Below are positions 23,507 through 31,896 of a stretch of DNA of 31,896 bases, one piece after another (positions within the stretch are counted from its first letter, which is position 1; every line of letters begins with the position of its first letter). The notes under the pieces are model-generated. The model was not told the origin of the DNA. It ran no database searches and saw only the letters and a list, made by a program, of their open reading frames with translations. The position numbers were made by a program, and so were the translations under genes. The DNA is from JBDNBY01 sp039767595. GTDB taxonomy: Bacteria > Pseudomonadota > Alphaproteobacteria > Rhodobacterales > Rhodobacteraceae. The stretch covers positions 1-31,896 of the forward strand of contig JBDNBY010000081.1 in the NCBI GenBank assembly GCA_039767595.1, read 5' to 3'.

Positions 23507-25038
23507 CAGCTCGCCAAATGAATATTAAACGCCGCGCGGATGCGGGCATCCGTCACATCGTCAATACACGGCACATGATTGTCATAAATCCGTGCAATTC
23601 GGGCTTGGGCATTGGCGATCAGATCAGGCTTGCCCTTTTCAATCCATTCTTTGGGTGATGAGCGATCAGAGAGCACAGGATAAATATACTCCGTTTGCAT
23701 CAAACTGAGCGTTTGATCATGCCCCAAATAATGCCCTGGCCCCTCGAGACAGACGGATTTCATCGCATCAATGCTGACTTTATCCTCCGTGACTTCGATC
23801 CCACGCACACAGCGCATCACTTGCCCCAACATGTCATCACCGAGCACGAGCGACTCCAGACAAAAGCCAAGCAACGACGCATGCATCCCGACGGACTCGT
23901 AAACCATATTGAGGCCCGACAGACCCGCCATCACATTTGAAATTGCCTGCTCCCAACCGGCCTGCATGTCCGGCATTTTCGCATCCGCGATCCCCGCTGC
24001 CGCGCCGCCGACAAGACCATAAAAACTGTGCATCTGCGCGCAGCCCGCCGTGAGCAAAGCCTGCTCGCCCGATCCGCCTGACATCGCACCCGTTCTGAGA
24101 TCCGACACAAAGGGCCATGTGCCAAAGATGCACGGATGCCCCTCTTTGATCGAATTGACATAGACAAGCCCTGCCAAACACTCGGCCACCGCCTGCACAA
24201 TCGCCGTCGCAATCGGCGCAGGTGCCGTGGCCCCTGCCTGCCCCGCAGAGAGCAGCAACACAGGCATGCCTGCGTGGATCATGCCTTCCATCACTTCGCA
24301 GGATTCCGTGGCGAATTTCATTGGCGGTACAACAAAGCAATTCGAATTCGACACAAACGGACGGGCGCGCCATGCCTCTTCACCGCCAGCGATATGATGG
24401 ACAAGCTCGATGCATTTTTCATTGTGCGACGGCTCGGTGATCGAGGTGCCCACATGCTTTTTCGTACCCATACAGCAGGCATAGATCGTGTTAAGATCCA
24501 TCTCAAGATTATCAACGATATCGCGGGCCACCATCGGCCGCTGTAGGAAATGGATATTGTCACAGGCATCGACGATGCGCGCGGCGTTAAAAATATCGCG
24601 CACGGTACTGTCTCGATATTCGTTGCCGTTCACATCAACCAAATGCACGGCGGCGCCGGCTGTGCCGAAATAGACCCGATTGCCACCGAGTTCCAAGTCA
24701 TGCTTGGGATCCCGCCCACACAGAGTGACGGTTTTCGGTGTCTTGGCGATCATATCTTCGACTAAGGCCCGCGGGAACCTTAGGCGACCATCATCCCCCA
24801 AGAGGGCGCCTTGGGCGACCATGGCATCAATGCCGGTTTGCGGGGCTTGGCTTAGGCCAATTTGCTCCAGCGCATCAAGCGCCGCGTGGTGAATACGCTG
24901 CACATCGGCATCACTAAGCGGGCGGTATTGCCCCCCTGACATGCCACCATAGACTGGGCGGGACTCTAGCGGCGCAGATCGCGCTGCAACACGGGCCGCA
25001 CGGCCCCCACCTCGACGAGATTTCACTTGTTCGTTCAT
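23506..25038 (-). CDS. MttB-family methyltransferase, non-pyrrolysine
   Basis: This 510-residue protein belongs to the trimethylamine methyltransferase (MttB) family. Recognisable stretches are GCPC-like FGTAGAAVHLVDVNG, HVGTSITEPSHNEK, FVSNSNCFVVPPMKFA, and EGPGHYLGHDQTLSLM near the C-terminus. True trimethylamine MttB contains pyrrolysine at an in-frame TAG; here the frame is uninterrupted, so it is the pyrrolysine-free branch. Known members of that branch demethylate glycine betaine (MtgB), proline betaine, carnitine or related quaternary amines onto a corrinoid protein. Its ATG overlaps the stop of the preceding dehydrogenase gene (ATGA), and its stop overlaps betC (TGATG). The first 30 residues are basic and low complexity. 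No corrinoid protein is encoded nearby. Confidence 0.88.
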   Translation of the reverse strand: MNEQVKSRRGGGRAARVAARSAPLESRPVYGGMSGGQYRPLSDADVQRIHHAALDALEQIGLSQAPQTGIDAMVAQGALLGDDGRLRFPRALVEDMIAKTPKTVTLCGRDPKHDLELGGNRVYFGTAGAAVHLVDVNGNEYRDSTVRDIFNAARIVDACDNIHFLQRPMVARDIVDNLEMDLNTIYACCMGTKKHVGTSITEPSHNEKCIELVHHIAGGEEAWRARPFVSNSNCFVVPPMKFATESCEVMEGMIHAGMPVLLLSAGQAGATAPAPIATAIVQAVAECLAGLVYVNSIKEGHPCIFGTWPFVSDLRTGAMSGGSGEQALLTAGCAQMHSFYGLVGGAAAGIADAKMPDMQAGWEQAISNVMAGLSGLNMVYESVGMHASLLGFCLESLVLGDDMLGQVMRCVRGIEVTEDKVSIDAMKSVCLEGPGHYLGHDQTLSLMQTEYIYPVLSDRSSPKEWIEKGKPDLIANAQARIARIYDNHVPCIDDVTDARIRAAFNIHLAS

Positions 25039-27479
25039 GAGCGCACCTTTTGCGACGTTGGATCATAAAGAGGTTTGAGCGAGGGGGTCGCCGCAACGCG
25101 CACCCCTGCCACTTCAATTTCGTACCGCGAGGCCAGCACCTCTTCGACGCTCTGACCGGTGCAGGGCACATAGCCCATGCCCACAGCCGCGCCCAAAGAA
25201 TGGCCGTAATTGCCCGAGGTGAGATGCGAGACGAACGCACCATCGCGAATGATCGGTTCATTGTGATAGAGCAGCGGCTCTGCATCGTTCAGCAGAAACT
25301 GCACCATGCGTCGATCCAGCCCCGCCTCTCGCTTGGCCAGCACAGCGTCGCGGCCCATAAAATCATCTTTTTTGCGATCCACGGCAAAGCCGAGCCCCGC
25401 CTCGAGCACATGATCTTCGCAAGTGATGTCATGCCCAAAGTGGCGGAACCCTTTTTCAATGCGGCAGCTGTCCATCATATGCATGCCGCAATAGGCGCCG
25501 TTCATCTCTTCGAGTGCGGGGGCGAGGGTTTCAAACACATGCCCCGCCATATCCGCGCTAACGTAGATTTCCCATCCCAACTCACCAACATATGAAACGC
25601 GGTGCGCCCTTGCGAGGCCCATGCCGATTTCAATCTCTTGGGCCGTGCCAAAGGGAAACGCATCGTTGGAAAAATCATTGGGGCTTACTTTTGCCAGCAA
25701 GTCGCGCACATTTGGGCCCATGACGGCCAAGACCCCTTCGCCGGCGGTCACATCGGTGATCACGACGTTTGCATCACCAAGATGGCGCAACAGCCACTCT
25801 TGATCGGCCCGCCGCGTTGCGGCTGGCGTTACCATGACATATGCCGTCTCGCTCAGGCGCGTGACTGTGATATCCGCCTCGATCCCGCCAGTAGAATTGA
25901 GCATTTGGGTATAGACAATCTTGCCCACTGGCACATCCATTTGTGCTCCGCACACACGATTCAAAAAGGCGCAGGCCTCCCGCCCTTCAATCCGAATTTT
26001 ACCAAAGCTGGTCATATCATAAAGACCGACATTGTCGCGCACGGCCATATGTTCGGCTTTGGAATTTTCGAACCAGTTTTGACGTTTCCAACTATAGCGA
26101 TATTCACGCTCTTGCCCCTCGCGGGCAAACCAATTGGCCCGTTCCCAACCGGAAATCTCGCCAAAGACGGCGCCTTTGGCCTCGAGATGACCATGAAACG
26201 GCGTGCGCCGAACGCCCCGCGCCGTCGCCTTTTGGCGATAGGGGAAGTGATCGGCATAGAGCAAGCCTAGCGTTTCTTTGGACCGCTCAAAGAGAAAGTG
26301 CTTGTTGGTCTGATAGGGCTGCGCGCGGGCGATATCCACATCCCCCAGATCAAAGGGCTTTTCACCGCTATCCATCCATTGCGCCAAAGCCATGCCAGCG
26401 CCGCCCGCCGATTGAATACCAATCGAGTTAAATCCAGCGGCAACCCACACATTATCCATATCAGGGGCCTGCCCCATCATATAGGCATTGTCTGGCGTAA
26501 AACTCTCAGGCCCATTAAAGAACGTATGGATCCCCGCCTCTTGCAACATGGGCATCCGCTCCATCGCGGCCTCGAGGATGGGTTCGAAATGATCGATATC
26601 TTCGGGGAGTTGATCAAATTCAAACTCTTCGGAAATGCCCTGCATACCCCACGGTTTTGAATGCGGCTCAAAGGCGCCCAGCATCATCTTGCCGGCATCT
26701 GTTTTGTAATAGGCCGCCTCGTCGGGCACGCGCAGCACGGGCATATCGCCCAAGCCCGTGATCGGCTCAGACACAATGTAGAAATGCTCGCAGGCATGCA
26801 GCGGAACCACAGTGTTCATCGCATGGCCCACCTCGCGGCCCCACATGCCGGCGCAGTTGATCACATGCTCGGCCTCGATCACGCCTGTGGCCTCGGCGGT
26901 GGCCCATTCAACATGGGTGATGCGCCGACCCGAGCGGATAAATTGAGTGGCTTTGGTGTCTTCAAAAATCTGTGCCCCGTTCATGCGCGCGCCTTTGGCC
27001 AGCGCAAGGGCAATATTCGCAGGGTCCCCTTGCCCATCTTTGGGCAAATAGACGCCGCCAACGACGTCTTGGATATTGAGATACTCATAGCGGCGGGCCA
27101 CCTCTTGTCGTGAGATTTCCTCGATATCCACACCAAAAGCCCGCGCCATTGATGCGCTGCGCAGCAACTCTTCGTTGCGCTCTTGGGTTAAGGCAACGGT
27201 GATGGATCCCACACGTTTGAACCCAGTCTCTAGACCTGTCTCGGCGGCCAAATTGCCGTAGAGCTCTTGGGAATACTTGGCCAAACGGGTCATATTCGCC
27301 GTGGCCCGCAGCTGAGCGATCAAGCCCGCGGCATGCCATGTCGTGCCAGACGTGAGCTTTTTGCGTTCCAACAAAACGATATCTTGCCAGCCCAGTTTGG
27401 CCAAATGATAGGCCACCGAGCAACCAATCACGCCGCCCCCGACAATGACGACCCGTGCTTTTTGTGGAATATTCGCCAT
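25035..27479 (-). CDS. FAD/GcvT dehydrogenase, dimethylglycine- or sarcosine-type (1)
   Basis: This 814-residue two-part enzyme has an N-terminal FAD oxidoreductase with GGGVIG at 14-19 and SGTTWHAAG with His49, the position where DMGDH and sarcosine dehydrogenase attach FAD covalently. A C-terminal GcvT/folate domain runs from about residue 430 (GWERANWF, CRIEKGFRHFGHD). The enzyme would oxidise an N-methyl group and pass the formaldehyde unit to tetrahydrofolate. AGAGGG precedes the ATG. It lies 9 bases after the homocysteine methyltransferase and overlaps the MttB-family gene. Likely substrates are dimethylglycine or sarcosine derived from choline; the exact methylated amine cannot be decided. 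Both paralogues carry all core motifs and look functional. Confidence 0.92.
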   Translation of the reverse strand: MANIPQKARVVIVGGGVIGCSVAYHLAKLGWQDIVLLERKKLTSGTTWHAAGLIAQLRATANMTRLAKYSQELYGNLAAETGLETGFKRVGSITVALTQERNEELLRSASMARAFGVDIEEISRQEVARRYEYLNIQDVVGGVYLPKDGQGDPANIALALAKGARMNGAQIFEDTKATQFIRSGRRITHVEWATAEATGVIEAEHVINCAGMWGREVGHAMNTVVPLHACEHFYIVSEPITGLGDMPVLRVPDEAAYYKTDAGKMMLGAFEPHSKPWGMQGISEEFEFDQLPEDIDHFEPILEAAMERMPMLQEAGIHTFFNGPESFTPDNAYMMGQAPDMDNVWVAAGFNSIGIQSAGGAGMALAQWMDSGEKPFDLGDVDIARAQPYQTNKHFLFERSKETLGLLYADHFPYRQKATARGVRRTPFHGHLEAKGAVFGEISGWERANWFAREGQEREYRYSWKRQNWFENSKAEHMAVRDNVGLYDMTSFGKIRIEGREACAFLNRVCGAQMDVPVGKIVYTQMLNSTGGIEADITVTRLSETAYVMVTPAATRRADQEWLLRHLGDANVVITDVTAGEGVLAVMGPNVRDLLAKVSPNDFSNDAFPFGTAQEIEIGMGLARAHRVSYVGELGWEIYVSADMAGHVFETLAPALEEMNGAYCGMHMMDSCRIEKGFRHFGHDITCEDHVLEAGLGFAVDRKKDDFMGRDAVLAKREAGLDRRMVQFLLNDAEPLLYHNEPIIRDGAFVSHLTSGNYGHSLGAAVGMGYVPCTGQSVEEVLASRYEIEVAGVRVAATPSLKPLYDPTSQKVRS

Positions 27480-27488
27480 GTGGCCCTC

Positions 27489-28385
27489 TTATATTATGTG
27501 ATGTCCCGCTGCGCGCAGCTGCGCAGCCAGTTCCTTGATATGCGCAGGGCCCACTTCGCAGCAGCCCCCGACGATACTGGCCCCTTGATCGACCCAAGAC
27601 AGAGCGATCTGCGCATAGGCCTCTGGCGTCAGATCGTGACGCTCTTCTAATGCCGCAACGGTCGGTTTATCTTGTAAAAACCCATCTGAAATCTTGGTAA
27701 ACCCATTGCCAAAGGCGCCAAAGGGTTTGCCACATTCCTTGAGAACGTCCAGACCTGCGCCGATCACTTCGGGCCGCGAGCAATTGATCAACACGGCATC
27801 GACGCGGTGCGCTTGGAGTATGGGCAATAGATCGGCGACCGGCTCGCCTGAGCGCAGTTTAGTGCCCTCGTCATCGGACACACTCACCGCAATCCAAACA
27901 GGTTTTACCCCTTGATCGGTGGCGCGCAAAACGCCCTCTGCGGCCTCAATCGATGATACCGTTTCAATGAGCAACAGATCACAGCGCGCGTCCAAATAGG
28001 CCACGATATCCTCGTATTGCGCTGCGGCCACCTCTGGAGAGGGGGCCAAATCCGGTCGATAGCTGGCACCTAAGGGGCCAATACCTCCGGCGACGCGGCC
28101 ATGTCCGGCGCTTTGACGGGCCTCTTTGGCCATGCTGACGGCGACATCCCACAGCTGTGCGATGGGCGTCGTCACGCCGTTTTTATCCAAGCGATCTTGC
28201 AAAATGGCATAGGTGTTCGTTGTCGCAATCGTGGCGCCCACATCGAAATATTCGGCATGCACAGCGCGGACATGTTCGGGCGCCTCTATCATCACTTGGG
28301 TGGACCACAGCGGCGTTGGCGCCTCGCCACTGCGCTTAACCACCTCTTGCCCAATCGAGCCGTCAAGTAAAATTACATCGCTCAT
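27489..28385 (-). CDS. Homocysteine S-methyltransferase (BHMT/MmuM-like)
   Basis: This 298-residue cytoplasmic enzyme has the homocysteine S-methyltransferase barrel with three zinc ligands, Cys202 (LINCSRPE), Cys275 and Cys276 (VGGCCEVGP). Other conserved segments are LLDGSIGQEVVKR near 6-18 and ETVSSIEAAE near 141-150. Family members move a methyl from glycine betaine, S-methylmethionine or similar donors to homocysteine, making methionine. Its ATG overlaps the stop of the second FAD/GcvT dehydrogenase (ATGA), and the next gene follows after nine bases. In this betaine-related operon a betaine-homocysteine role is the best guess. S-methylmethionine or DMSP as donor is possible. Confidence 0.88.
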   Translation of the reverse strand: MSDVILLDGSIGQEVVKRSGEAPTPLWSTQVMIEAPEHVRAVHAEYFDVGATIATTNTYAILQDRLDKNGVTTPIAQLWDVAVSMAKEARQSAGHGRVAGGIGPLGASYRPDLAPSPEVAAAQYEDIVAYLDARCDLLLIETVSSIEAAEGVLRATDQGVKPVWIAVSVSDDEGTKLRSGEPVADLLPILQAHRVDAVLINCSRPEVIGAGLDVLKECGKPFGAFGNGFTKISDGFLQDKPTVAALEERHDLTPEAYAQIALSWVDQGASIVGGCCEVGPAHIKELAAQLRAAGHHII

Positions 28386-30829
28386 GCGCGCAGTCTTTCA
28401 TTTTGTGGATCCCACAAAGGTGCATCGGCCTGAACCGTCGCGCTGTACCGTTTGCCAAAAATCTCCACTTCAAGCGCCGTACCAGGCGCAGCCGCTGTCG
28501 GGGCGATCATTGCCAAGGCGACATGCGCATTCACGCGGTATCCCCACGCGGCTGATGTTGTCTCACCCACCACTGTATCGCCGTGCCACACAGTGGACAT
28601 GTAGGGTGCCTCGAATGCGTCGCACTCAATGATCAGCGTGGAAAATTGCTTGGTCACGCCGCGCTGTTTTTCTGCCAAAAGGGCCGCTTTGCCGCGGAAG
28701 TCGTCTTTCTCCCAATGCACAAACCGCTCTAGCCCGCCTTGCAAGATGGTGTAATCCGTCGAAAGATCCCCTTTCCACGCGCGATAGCCTTTTTCCACGC
28801 GCAGCGCATTGAGCGCGAACATGCCAAACGGCGTCGCCCCTGCGGCCAACACCGCCTCATAAAGGGCAGGCAGCGCATCGTTGGCCGCATGAATTTCCCA
28901 GCCCAGCTCACCGGCAAAACTCACACGGGCCAAGGCACAGGGCTGCCCCGCAACCGTCGCCTTTTGATGCGACAACCATGACGCAGACAGATCCGCATCC
29001 GTGCCCATCGCCGCAAACGCCTCGCGCGATTTTGGCCCCGTGACGATCAACGTGCCATAGTCGCGTGTATGATCCGTAAGGGTCAGCCCCTCGGCCAGAT
29101 GGTTTTGCAACCATTCGAAATCATGCCATTGGGCAGAGGCGGCCGTGATCAATGTCATGTGATCTGGGCCGTGGCGCATGATCGACATCTCGGTCACAAT
29201 GCGCCCTTGGTCATCTGCAAAATATCCCAGCCCCATACGCCCCACTTTGGGCAAGCGTCCAGTGATCTGGGTCAACAGCCATGCGGCAGCGCCATCCCCA
29301 GAGAGGTCAAACCGAGAAAACCCAGGGAGATCCAAGACACCCACGCCATCCCGCACTGCGGCGCATTCGGCTGCGACGCGTGGCTCCCATGGGCCGACAC
29401 GGTCCCATGTATGCGTTGCGGCCTCGGATGTGTCATCGCCGTCTTGGGCGAAATAATTCGCGCGTTCCCACCCGTTATACGCGCCAAACTGTGCGCCCAA
29501 TGCTTTGACTTTCTCATGCACCGGCGACAATTTTCGATCGCGCGCAGCCGGCCACTCATGATGGGGGAAATGCATTGCATATTCGTTGCAATACACTTCA
29601 AGCCCCTTTTGATCGCAATACTCTTGATCCGTATAATCGGTATAGCGGCGTGGATCGCATGACCACATATCCCATTCTGTTTGCCCCTCAACGATCCACT
29701 CTGCCAGCACTTTGCCCGCACCGCCGCCTTGCGCGATACCGAACGTAAAGACACAGGCCTCAAAGGCATTGCGCACCCCGGGCATCGGACCAATCAGCGG
29801 CATCCCATCGGGCGCATAGGGGATCGGACCATTGATGATCCGCTCGACCCCCGCGCTGCCTGCCAAAGGCACACGCTCCATCGCATCCGCAACAATGTCC
29901 ATGATCCGATCCAGATCATCTTGATAAAGTTGAAAGCTGAAATCCTCTGGCATTTTGTTATCGGCCGTGACCCAATGCGCCTTGCCGTTGGGCTCATAGG
30001 GGCCAATATTAAATCCGTTTTTCTCTTGGCGTAGGTAATACGAGACATCCACATCGCGCACCAAGGGCAGCTTGCCGCCCTTTTCTTTGGCAAAGGCTTC
30101 GATCTCGGGCACTTGTGAGGTTAGCACGTATTGATGCTCCATCACCATCATCGGCACGGTGCGCCCGCCATAGGGCTTGAACCATTCCCCGACTTTTTGC
30201 GCATAATAGCCCGCAGCATTCACAACGTATTCACAGGCGATATCGCCCTTATCGGTGTGGACGATCCACGAATGATCTGGCTTTTGCGTCACGCCCGTGG
30301 CGGGGCAAAACCGCTCAATCCGCGCGCCTAAACCGCGCGCACCCTTGGCCAAAGCTTGGGTCAGCTGCGCGGGATCAATATCGCCATCCGTCGGATCGTG
30401 CAGAACAGAGTGCAAATCATGCGTGGATAAAAACGGATACATCTCGACCGCTTCGTCAAGTGTCAACATCGACATATCAATCCCTTGATAGCGTCCCATC
30501 CCGCAGGCGCGCTCAAATTCTTGAGTACGCTCTTTGGAATGACTCAGGCGTAGCGATCCTGTGACGTGATAATTCATCGGGTAATCGACCTCATCGGCCA
30601 AACCGCGATACAGCTCGGTCGAGTAGCGCTGCATATTCATCACGGACCACGATGTCGAGAAGGTCGGCACATTGCCAGCCGCATGCCATGTCGATCCGGC
30701 GGTTAGTTCGTTTTTCTCAAGTAAAACGCAATCCGTCCACCCCGCTTTGGCAAGATGATAGAGCGCAGACGTTCCGACAGCCCCGCCTCCGATAATGACA
30801 ACGCGCGCAGTGGTGGGGAAATCTGACAT
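28382..30829 (-). CDS. FAD/GcvT dehydrogenase, dimethylglycine- or sarcosine-type (2)
   Basis: This 815-residue paralogue of the other FAD/GcvT enzyme is the first gene of the operon. The FAD motif is GGGAVG at 14-19, with AGSTWHAAG and the likely flavin-linking His49. The GcvT domain occupies the C-terminal half (GWERANYFAQDG, LRVEKGYRAWKGDL, FGKRYSATVQADAP). CGGAGG lies before the start. With the first paralogue it can account for two successive N-demethylations, for instance dimethylglycine to sarcosine to glycine. Differences around the folate-domain motif (LNALRVEKGY versus MMDSCRIEKGF) show that the two are not recent duplicates and probably use different substrates. Electron transfer would go to ETF or oxygen, not shown here. 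Confidence 0.92.
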   Translation of the reverse strand: MSDFPTTARVVIIGGGAVGTSALYHLAKAGWTDCVLLEKNELTAGSTWHAAGNVPTFSTSWSVMNMQRYSTELYRGLADEVDYPMNYHVTGSLRLSHSKERTQEFERACGMGRYQGIDMSMLTLDEAVEMYPFLSTHDLHSVLHDPTDGDIDPAQLTQALAKGARGLGARIERFCPATGVTQKPDHSWIVHTDKGDIACEYVVNAAGYYAQKVGEWFKPYGGRTVPMMVMEHQYVLTSQVPEIEAFAKEKGGKLPLVRDVDVSYYLRQEKNGFNIGPYEPNGKAHWVTADNKMPEDFSFQLYQDDLDRIMDIVADAMERVPLAGSAGVERIINGPIPYAPDGMPLIGPMPGVRNAFEACVFTFGIAQGGGAGKVLAEWIVEGQTEWDMWSCDPRRYTDYTDQEYCDQKGLEVYCNEYAMHFPHHEWPAARDRKLSPVHEKVKALGAQFGAYNGWERANYFAQDGDDTSEAATHTWDRVGPWEPRVAAECAAVRDGVGVLDLPGFSRFDLSGDGAAAWLLTQITGRLPKVGRMGLGYFADDQGRIVTEMSIMRHGPDHMTLITAASAQWHDFEWLQNHLAEGLTLTDHTRDYGTLIVTGPKSREAFAAMGTDADLSASWLSHQKATVAGQPCALARVSFAGELGWEIHAANDALPALYEAVLAAGATPFGMFALNALRVEKGYRAWKGDLSTDYTILQGGLERFVHWEKDDFRGKAALLAEKQRGVTKQFSTLIIECDAFEAPYMSTVWHGDTVVGETTSAAWGYRVNAHVALAMIAPTAAAPGTALEVEIFGKRYSATVQADAPLWDPQNERLRA

Positions 30830-30907
30830 GGGGGCCTCCGGTCTTAGTTTTGCAAATAACCTGATCTAAATTTCAAAGCGTGACAAGAGGACTATTTACA
30901 TTATATT

Positions 30908-30924
30908 AATCGAAAATTTCGATT
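30908..30924. promoter_or_regulatory. LysR-type operator palindrome in divergent promoter
   Basis: AATCGAAA, a central A, and TTTCGATT form a perfect 17-base palindrome. It contains ATC-N9-GAT, the T-N11-A arrangement bound by LysR regulators. It lies 11 bases before the LysR ATG and overlaps its presumed -10 region (TATATTAAT). The operon starts 78 bases away on the other strand. Autorepression and divergent activation are expected. Confidence 0.65.
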
Positions 30925-30935
30925 GAAGGACGACA

Positions 30936-31769
30936 ATGCAACTGTCTTGGTTAGAAACATATTTAGACGTGCTCGACAGCGGTAATTTCAACGTCACCGC
31001 CGAGCATATGGGCCTAACGCAAAGTACAGTCTCGCACCGCATCTCTCAATTAGAGGCGGCCTTGGGTCAAAAGCTCTTTACCCGCGGGCGGATGGGGGCC
31101 GCGCCCAGCAAATACGGCCGCGCCTTTGAAACACGTGCGCGGCGCATCATGCGAGAGTGGAACGAGGCGATCGGCGACGGAGAAACAAGCGCGGCCCAAG
31201 ATCTGCGCCTTGGGCTGCAATATGACATCGCCAACATCATGGCGGGGGATGTCGTCACGCAGTTGCGCGAACAATTTCCCCACACACCGATTTACGCCGA
31301 GGTCGATTATTCCACGCAGATGGCCATCGATCTAGAGGCGGGCCGTCTGGACGTCGCCCTATTGTTTACACCCACAGCGCGAGCCGATATTCATCACCTG
31401 CCGTGGATCAATTTCACCTATCGCATGGTGGCCCCGCGTAACATTTCCCTCAGTGAGGTCACGCAAGACGCTTACATTTTTCCAAATATTTCGCCCAGCT
31501 TCGCCGCAGAGCATCGCCACCGACTACCCCATCTAAGCAATTGCCAACTCACCTCCGGCCAATCCATCGCCCTGATGCAATTTGCCCGCGATCTCAGCGG
31601 CGTGACCTATATAGCCGAAGATATAGCCGCGCCTCATATCATGAATGGCACATTACACTTTGTCGAAGATGCCCCCATTTTACAGCAGCAAAGTTTTATC
31701 TGCTGCCACATTGCCAAACGTACAGGCCGCATGATGGGTCGTGTGCGCCGCGCGATCAGGACGCTTTGA
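30936..31769 (+). CDS. LysR-family transcriptional regulator
   Basis: This 277-residue regulator has an N-terminal winged helix-turn-helix (LETYLDVLDSGNFNVTAEHM, QSTVSHRISQLEAALGQKLF). The substrate-binding domain follows from about residue 88 (LRLGLQYDIANIMAGDVVTQ, RLDVALLFTP). It is slightly shorter than the usual 290-310 residues in the C-terminal domain. It stands back to back with the six-gene methyl-group operon, with a perfect ATC-N9-GAT palindrome at its own promoter, so it is very probably the operon's regulator. The co-inducer could be a quaternary amine or a downstream product. The ATG follows GAAGGA. Its end overlaps the next, convergent gene by 14 bases. Confidence 0.92.
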   Translation: MQLSWLETYLDVLDSGNFNVTAEHMGLTQSTVSHRISQLEAALGQKLFTRGRMGAAPSKYGRAFETRARRIMREWNEAIGDGETSAAQDLRLGLQYDIANIMAGDVVTQLREQFPHTPIYAEVDYSTQMAIDLEAGRLDVALLFTPTARADIHHLPWINFTYRMVAPRNISLSEVTQDAYIFPNISPSFAAEHRHRLPHLSNCQLTSGQSIALMQFARDLSGVTYIAEDIAAPHIMNGTLHFVEDAPILQQQSFICCHIAKRTGRMMGRVRRAIRTL

Positions 31770-31896
31770 TCACCTCTTGGCGCTGTTGCCCAAGCCCCTC
31801 GATGCCCAACTCAACAACATCCCCCTCTTTGAGGAAAACAGGCGGCGACATCCCAAGACCGACCCCCTCAGGCGTGCCAGTGGCGATAATATCACC
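31756..31896 (-). CDS. Fumarylacetoacetate-hydrolase-family protein, C-terminal end (cut by window)
   Basis: On the minus strand the frame is open from the window edge to TGA at 31756-31758, giving the last 46 residues. The sequence reads GDIIATGTPEGVGLG, then PPVFLKEGDVVELGIEGLG, the hallmark ending of fumarylacetoacetate hydrolase family enzymes. Members hydrolyse or decarboxylate acylpyruvates and 2-oxo-acids in catabolic pathways. The stop lies within the LysR gene (14-base convergent overlap). Its operon partners and substrate are outside the window. Confidence 0.88.
   Translation of the reverse strand, partial: GDIIATGTPEGVGLGMSPPVFLKEGDVVELGIEGLGQQRQEVIKAS

Noticed and set aside
23506..25038. 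Pyrrolysine-encoding TAG in the MttB-family gene
   Set aside because: The frame runs 510 codons with no in-frame TAG, so the gene is of the pyrrolysine-free branch.
25602..26270. Long plus-strand frame of 222 codons inside the first FAD/GcvT dehydrogenase
   Set aside because: It is antisense to a clear, full-length enzyme and its product has no recognisable family pattern.
1..31896. Insertion sequences, CRISPR arrays, prophage, tRNA or rRNA genes
   Set aside because: No transposase or integrase motif, regularly spaced repeats, attachment-site duplications or tRNA-like cloverleaf was seen on either strand.

Overview
The window looks like a chromosomal segment of a marine alphaproteobacterium of the Roseobacter group (Rhodobacteraceae). 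The grounds are gene content: a DMSP demethylase, a DMSP-pathway-like crotonase, an ectoine hydrolase, a choline sulfatase with betaine-type demethylases, and several long Pot-type ABC permeases. The DNA has moderate GC and is densely coding on both strands. No rRNA, tRNA, insertion sequence, phage gene or CRISPR array was seen, and no gene-free stretch exceeds 300 bases.

Layout. (1) 1-2826, plus strand: the C-terminal half of dmdA (cut by the window edge), a DmdD-like crotonase, and an ABC1/UbiB-family protein. (2) 2823-10212, minus strand: an apparent operon reading Lrp/AsnC regulator, class III aminotransferase, then ABC importer ATPase, solute-binding protein and two permeases. Most of its gaps carry inverted repeats. 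(3) 10357-12692, plus strand, divergent from the regulator: ectoine hydrolase doeA overlapping (ATGA) an ArgE-like M20 deacetylase. Regions 2 and 3 together could form an ectoine import and breakdown module, with the M20 enzyme standing in for the usual DoeB. (4) 12698-21089: housekeeping and stress genes. These are a pirin, katG with a clean terminator, an AraC-type regulator split by a frameshift from its N-terminal membrane part, a divergent secreted alpha/beta hydrolase, an SDR, a hemerythrin-like protein and an MFS/GPH transporter. (5) 21100-30829, minus strand: a tightly packed six-gene operon (FAD/GcvT dehydrogenase 2, homocysteine S-methyltransferase, FAD/GcvT dehydrogenase 1, MttB-family methyltransferase, choline sulfatase betC, hydroxyacid dehydrogenase). 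A divergent LysR regulator lies next to it with a perfect palindrome at its own promoter. The end of a fumarylacetoacetate-hydrolase-family gene closes the window.

How the genes may work together. The window is rich in functions for eating algal osmolytes. DmdA moves a methyl of DMSP to tetrahydrofolate. DoeA plus the deacetylase and aminotransferase would turn ectoine into aspartate semialdehyde. The right-hand operon would free choline from choline-O-sulfate and strip N-methyl groups from the derived betaine, feeding methyls to methionine (homocysteine methyltransferase) or to folate (two DMGDH/sarcosine dehydrogenase-like proteins, or MttB with a corrinoid partner). Choline dehydrogenase, betaine aldehyde dehydrogenase, DoeC and a corrinoid protein are not in the window. 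All substrate assignments are inferred from family and neighbourhood.
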